DNA of 64,000 nucleotides. Source: Arenibacter arenosicollis. Lineage in GTDB: Bacteria; Bacteroidota; Bacteroidia; Flavobacteriales; Flavobacteriaceae. The DNA lies in assembly GCF_014397245.1 (NCBI RefSeq), contig NZ_JACLHY010000006.1:1-64000 (forward strand), given 5' to 3'. Both the position numbers and the translations under genes were made by a program. The notes under the pieces were generated by a model. It saw only the letters and a list, made by a program, of their open reading frames with translations, made no database searches and was not told the DNA's origin. This document shows, piece after piece, positions 59,978 to 64,000 of the stretch (positions are counted from its first letter, which is position 1; each line of letters starts with the position of its first letter).

Positions 59978-61111
59978 CTATTTAGCTAAAAATGTAAAGT
60001 CAGGCAACCTAATTATCTCACCGCCTTTAAGTGCTGACTCATGAGCCAGAATCCCGACACAAGTTATATTGGCCGACTGCTTGGCATTGGGGTAAGGTGC
60101 TTTGTTCTGAACAAGGGCATTTACAAATTCATGTACCAGATGGGGATGCGACCCTCCATGACCAGCACCCTGTGTAAAGGAAAGGTGTTGGCGCTCATCC
60201 GAGTCGTACACCCCTTTGGTAGTGAAATGTTGTATTTCTTTAGGCAATAATTTTGCAAAATCCGGACTTTCCATTTCCTCTGGAATTTCCGGTTCCGGTT
60301 TCTTGGCCGTGTGCACCACCAACGGTTTCCCCTCGATCAATGGCCATTCCACCGATTTCTTTGACCCATATACCTCAAAGCTTTCGCGATATTGTCTGGC
60401 TACATCAAAAAGAGACCTATACACCTGGGCGCTTAAATCTGAATTCCGAAATTTAATATGAGTGGTTTCCACTGCAAATGGTGAGTCGTAATGCGGTATT
60501 AGCTCTTCGCGAATAGTTCCGGACCCAAAACAGGAAACGTACTCAGCCTCCCCTCTTGTAAGGGCCAGAACTGGCCCTACACAATGGGTTGCATAATGCA
60601 TTGGAGGCAGACCAGGCCAGTAATTGGGCCAACCATCCATATCTTGTTGGTGACTGGCTTTTAAAAACTGTACTTTTCCCAATTCACCATTTTCATACAA
60701 CTCCTTCATGTACAAAAATTCCCTGGCATATACCACGGTTTCCATCATCATATAAGTGAGCCCTGTTTCTTCGGTTAAGCGCACAATTTCCTCACATTCT
60801 TCCACAGTAGTTGCCATGGGTACGGTACAAGCAACATGCTTACCGGCTTTTAAGGCCTTTATGGATTGAATTCCATGGTCGGGAATGGGCGTATTTATAT
60901 GCACGGCATCTATTTCCGGGTCCTGTAACAATTCATCATAGGAAGTATATCTTTTTTCAATATTGAAGGCATCTGCCAACTCGTTTAGCTTCTCTTCGTT
61001 CCGTTGCGAAATAGCCACAAGATTGGCGTTTGGATGCTTTTGGTAGATGGGAATAAATTCTGCTCCAAATCCCAAACCTACGATAGCGATATTTACTTTC
61101 TTAATGCTCAT
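59978..61111 (-). CDS. Gfo/Idh/MocA family oxidoreductase
   Basis: A 377-residue NAD(P)-dependent sugar or inositol dehydrogenase-like enzyme. Rossmann motif is VGLGFGAEFIPIY, the EKP-type motif is replaced by CTVPMATTVEECEEIV, and MMMETVVYAREFLYM and YPNAKQSANITCVGI follow. No signal peptide, so cytoplasmic. The Lys usually found in EKP is changed (VP), which may alter activity. It is 12 bp from the isomerase gene on the same strand; both probably act on one sugar path. The substrate is unknown. Confidence 0.9.
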   Translation of the reverse strand: MSIKKVNIAIVGLGFGAEFIPIYQKHPNANLVAISQRNEEKLNELADAFNIEKRYTSYDELLQDPEIDAVHINTPIPDHGIQSIKALKAGKHVACTVPMATTVEECEEIVRLTEETGLTYMMMETVVYAREFLYMKELYENGELGKVQFLKASHQQDMDGWPNYWPGLPPMHYATHCVGPVLALTRGEAEYVSCFGSGTIREELIPHYDSPFAVETTHIKFRNSDLSAQVYRSLFDVARQYRESFEVYGSKKSVEWPLIEGKPLVVHTAKKPEPEIPEEMESPDFAKLLPKEIQHFTTKGVYDSDERQHLSFTQGAGHGGSHPHLVHEFVNALVQNKAPYPNAKQSANITCVGILAHESALKGGEIIRLPDFTFLAK

Positions 61112-61123
61112 CTTATCTTAATT

Positions 61124-61981
61124 TTAATTAAATGTCCTTTTTAAAAAATCGAGTCCTTTGGAGGCGAATTCGTCCTGGCTCTTGGCCAAATTTTTCCAAA
61201 TACACACGGCTCCAGCCAATTCCTTAATTTCCGGGGTAAAGCTTTCTATCACAATTGACCCCTTATAATCAATAGCCTTTAAGCCTTCTGCAAAATCGGT
61301 CCAAGGTGTTAATCCTGTACCTGGAATTCCCCTGTGGTTCTCCGAAACCTGTACGTGTATCAATTTGTCTCCTACCGTTTTTATAGCTTCTGCAATATTC
61401 CCTTCCTCAATGGTCATATGAAATCCATCCAATAACACCTTGGCTCTATTATGGTTTACATCTGCGATAAAACGCATAACGTCTTCAGCGGTATTGACCA
61501 TATCGGATTCAAAACGATTAAGCGGTTCCAAAGCTATTGACACCCCATGATCCTGCGCCATTTCACAAACTTTGGTAACATTGCTCACAGCAAGGCCCCA
61601 TTCCCGTTTCCGTTCTTCTTCAGGAAGCATACGAGCCTTGCCTACCGCGGCATACATGGGGCCGGCCAAAAACTCTACCTCCCACAGATTACATAGTTGA
61701 AAACATTTTTCAATATAATTGAAGCAATTTTGATGTACTGCGGTATCCTTATGGGTCAGATCCTTTGTTGGCCCAAAGGCACCGCAAACCACCGCTTGCA
61801 GCCCATTGTCTTTCAACGCCTTTTTTATGACTTCCCCATTGATCAAATCCGGCTCTTCTACTGGAATTTCCACCAAATCATACCCCATTTTTTTAATTTT
61901 CGGGAACAGGGCAATGGATTGTGAATTAAACGGTGATTCCCAAAGCCAGGTGCTTACACCGTATTTTATATCATTTATCAT
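61124..61981 (-). CDS. Sugar phosphate isomerase/epimerase (xylose isomerase-like TIM barrel)
   Basis: A 285-residue TIM-barrel enzyme. Metal-binding residues are visible in VSIALEPLNRFESDMVNT (Glu), KVLLDGFHMTIEE (Asp, His), HVQVSENHRGIPG (His) and IVIESFTPE (Glu), the layout of D-psicose/tagatose 3-epimerase-like proteins. The substrate cannot be read. It lies between the oxidoreductase and the HEAT/cupredoxin gene on the same strand, spacing 12 bp and 84 bp. Confidence 0.9.
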   Translation of the reverse strand: MINDIKYGVSTWLWESPFNSQSIALFPKIKKMGYDLVEIPVEEPDLINGEVIKKALKDNGLQAVVCGAFGPTKDLTHKDTAVHQNCFNYIEKCFQLCNLWEVEFLAGPMYAAVGKARMLPEEERKREWGLAVSNVTKVCEMAQDHGVSIALEPLNRFESDMVNTAEDVMRFIADVNHNRAKVLLDGFHMTIEEGNIAEAIKTVGDKLIHVQVSENHRGIPGTGLTPWTDFAEGLKAIDYKGSIVIESFTPEIKELAGAVCIWKNLAKSQDEFASKGLDFLKRTFN

Positions 61982-62065
61982 TCTAGAATTTTTACTTTAA
62001 ATAAGCTACACTAATAACTTACTTTACAATTATATATACTATAAAAATATTGGTAATTACATCGT

Positions 62066-64000
62066 TTATTTTGCCTTGACTACCTTCATAACACCTTGCA
62101 TAATTCGCCAATGACCTGGAAAAGTGCAGATAAAGGGATAATCTCCTGGTTCTTGGGGAGCTATGAATTTTAACACAACCTTTTCTTCAGGGTTTATAAT
62201 GGCAGTGGCAAAAAGCACTTCGGGCATGTCAGGGACATAATTTTTCTCCGCACCATTGGCGCCCATAGCCAATTTATCCGCGGCTATGCCCACTTTTTCC
62301 TTTTCACCGGATTTGGTAATAACAAGGTTGTGCTGCATAAAATCCGTATTCTCAAAAACGAGCTCAACAGCCTTTCCTGCTTCCACAACAAATTCGGTTA
62401 TGTCGTATTTCATTTCGTTTTTAATAGTCTTGATATTAATAAAAATGGCATTGGAACCACTATCCAAACTATTATCCGCATCCAATTCCACCTTATTGAT
62501 ATAGGTTTCTACCAAGAGCTCCGCTGGCGACTTATCGTCAAAGAGGTTCTTGGCAGATTTGGAAAAATCCAATTCAACTTCATATTTCCAATCCCCTGCC
62601 AACGAGACATTATATTGGCCAGTCTTTAAAAACATTTGCTCCTTTTTGCCCCAAATTCCACCTCCGCCACCAGTATCCTCGACCCGGACGGCAATGGAAT
62701 TGCTACCGGCTTTTAAGACCCCTGATGGGATCTGATATACCCTATTGGCCTGATAATCCTTCTCTGTTCCGCCAACCAGCGTACCATTAATATAAACCTT
62801 ATCGGAATCGTCTATAGGACCTAAAGCAATAGTGCCCGACTTGGCAGCAACATTGGAAGGAACATCAATATTTTTACGAAACCAAATTATACCATCCATC
62901 TGCAATCCAGCATCCTCAATTAGCTGTGGAAGGAGCATTGTTTCCCACTTGGAATCGTCAAACCCCATTATGTTTCTTTGATTTTTATCTGATGATCCAA
63001 TTTTAAAATTAGGGTTGGAAGCCATAAATGAAGTGATAAACCCTTGATGATGTTTGCTACCGGCCACGTAAAGTGCCTTTGCCAACCAATCATCGGCCAC
63101 AACTTGTTCCTCCTGACTCAACTCAAACAATTGTCTCCCAATTTCAGCATTAGCCTCCCTTTCGGAAAAATATAAAAGGGCGGCCAATTGTACCTCAGGG
63201 TCTTTGTCTTTCAATATGTTGGATTTTAACAGCAACGCATCTACAGTTTCGTTTTTCGGCAAGATCTGAATGGCGGCTTTTCTAACCGCTACTGATGGAT
63301 GCTTTAAGGCGGTCTTGACTACTTCCATTGCCTCGGCATTGGAAGAAACAACACCAAGTCCATCCAAAGTCCATAAACCATGCAATGCTCCAGGATTAAG
63401 TCCCAATGCGTCCACTTGGGTATTCCCGACCAATTTGATAAGATCTGGCGCGACCTCAGTATTTCCGTTTTCAACCAATAAACGTTGGGCGGTCATTCGC
63501 CAAAACATATTATCATTGGTTAGGGCTTTTACCAAACCTTTTGAATCGCCCTTATCCAAGGTAATGGATTTTTTGTCCTCGGCATCTTTGGGCAAAATGC
63601 GCCAAATACGCCCCTTAGACTTATCGCGTAGCGGGTTTTCGTAAGCATTCCCCAGTCCGTTGACGGCATCATATCCTCCTCTATCTGTGTTAGGAGTAGG
63701 ATTGTGTTGAATAATAAAATTATACCAGTCCAATACCCAAACTGCACCGTCTGGACCAACTTTGGCCTCCACTGGGGAAACCCATTCATCCGAGCTGGCC
63801 ATTAAATTGCCCCCATCCTTTTCTATATATCCGGCTCCATCCTTTTCAATTTTGGCAATATGAACTACCCCTCCCGTTGGTTCGCAAACGAAGGCATAAG
63901 AATTCCAATATTGTTTTGGAAAGCTTCGTGCAGTATAAAAATGGTGTCCTGCGGCCGCTGTAAAGCCCCCGAAAACATCAACCTGTCTTATGTTTTGTGT
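62066..64000 (-). CDS. Large secreted protein with HEAT-like repeats and C-terminal blue-copper domain (partial)
   Basis: The frame stays open from the stop at 62066 to the window edge (644 codons shown), so the N-terminus is missing. The visible start (HHFYTARSFPKQYW, then EWVSPVEAKVGPDGAVWVLDWYN) belongs to a sorbosone-dehydrogenase-like propeller. HEAT-like repeats follow (ALKHPSVAVRKAAIQIL). A carbohydrate-binding-like domain is next (IWFRKNIDVPSN). The last about 115 residues form a cupredoxin with copper ligands His in MQHNLVI, Cys in FICTFPGHW, that His, and Met in RIMQGVM. Such proteins act in the periplasm or on the surface in sugar oxidation. Confidence 0.88.
   Translation of the reverse strand, partial: TQNIRQVDVFGGFTAAAGHHFYTARSFPKQYWNSYAFVCEPTGGVVHIAKIEKDGAGYIEKDGGNLMASSDEWVSPVEAKVGPDGAVWVLDWYNFIIQHNPTPNTDRGGYDAVNGLGNAYENPLRDKSKGRIWRILPKDAEDKKSITLDKGDSKGLVKALTNDNMFWRMTAQRLLVENGNTEVAPDLIKLVGNTQVDALGLNPGALHGLWTLDGLGVVSSNAEAMEVVKTALKHPSVAVRKAAIQILPKNETVDALLLKSNILKDKDPEVQLAALLYFSEREANAEIGRQLFELSQEEQVVADDWLAKALYVAGSKHHQGFITSFMASNPNFKIGSSDKNQRNIMGFDDSKWETMLLPQLIEDAGLQMDGIIWFRKNIDVPSNVAAKSGTIALGPIDDSDKVYINGTLVGGTEKDYQANRVYQIPSGVLKAGSNSIAVRVEDTGGGGGIWGKKEQMFLKTGQYNVSLAGDWKYEVELDFSKSAKNLFDDKSPAELLVETYINKVELDADNSLDSGSNAIFINIKTIKNEMKYDITEFVVEAGKAVELVFENTDFMQHNLVITKSGEKEKVGIAADKLAMGANGAEKNYVPDMPEVLFATAIINPEEKVVLKFIAPQEPGDYPFICTFPGHWRIMQGVMKVVKAK

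Overview
The window reads as chromosome of a marine-type member of the Flavobacteriaceae (Bacteroidota). The DNA is AT-rich. Promoters fit the Bacteroidota pattern TTG-N17-23-TAnnTTTG instead of the E. coli -35/-10 pattern, and leaders lack clear Shine-Dalgarno sequences. Many genes belong to families typical of the class (DUF4294, DUF6495, DUF4252, 2TM-domain proteins, LETM1-related protein, a SerB-SerA fusion, a TonB-dependent receptor). I cannot name a genus. I see no tRNA, insertion sequence, phage or CRISPR array; the content is mostly core chromosome.

Layout. 1-640: leader and tandem promoters of a leftward rRNA operon whose 16S gene lies outside the window. 640-18,050: housekeeping genes (M42 peptidase, Nudix, hisS, rpsF-rpsR-rplI, LytTR regulator, priA, nadC-yihY-DUF2147, rlmH, serB-serA fusion, DUF3307-SatD, rdgB). 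18,050-32,020: DEAD-box helicase with structured leader, GH13 amylase lipoprotein, YaeI-like phosphoesterase, a frame-shifted VOC pseudogene, trmH, sirtuin, purB, GH3-like protein, mscS. 32,100-34,300: ECF sigma / anti-sigma / two DUF4252 genes behind a probable self-recognised ECF promoter. 34,450-37,500: two tandem S41 protease lipoproteins. 37,690-44,180: a cobalamin uptake locus with a B12 riboswitch, BtuB-like receptor, surface lipoprotein, and a divergent BtuF-BtuC-BtuD-like ABC system; the ATPase gene has no normal start codon. 44,250-50,750: rmuC, a thioesterase and the oxidative pentose-phosphate genes pgl, zwf and gnd. 50,870-53,710: TPR lipoprotein and two DUF4331 genes. 53,890-58,670: LETM1-related protein, then an operon of a histidine kinase carrying a C-terminal 2TM domain, three free 2TM proteins and a LytTR regulator. 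58,675-59,977: a non-coding array described below. 59,978-64,000: oxidoreductase, sugar-phosphate isomerase and a truncated HEAT/cupredoxin protein, probably for carbohydrate breakdown.

The most unusual element is the 1.3-kb array at 58,770-59,825. It holds five copies of an about 85-nt module: a conserved 14-mer (TTCATAAGTAAGAC on the minus strand), a middle hairpin whose sequence differs between copy types but whose pairing is kept, and a 30-nt terminator hairpin identical in all five copies (11-bp stem, loop TAGGGGTG). Copies 2-5 sit at exactly 212-bp spacing. U-tracts and a G-U pair favour minus-strand transcription. I read it as a multicopy family of small structured RNAs, possibly undescribed; this rests on sequence alone.
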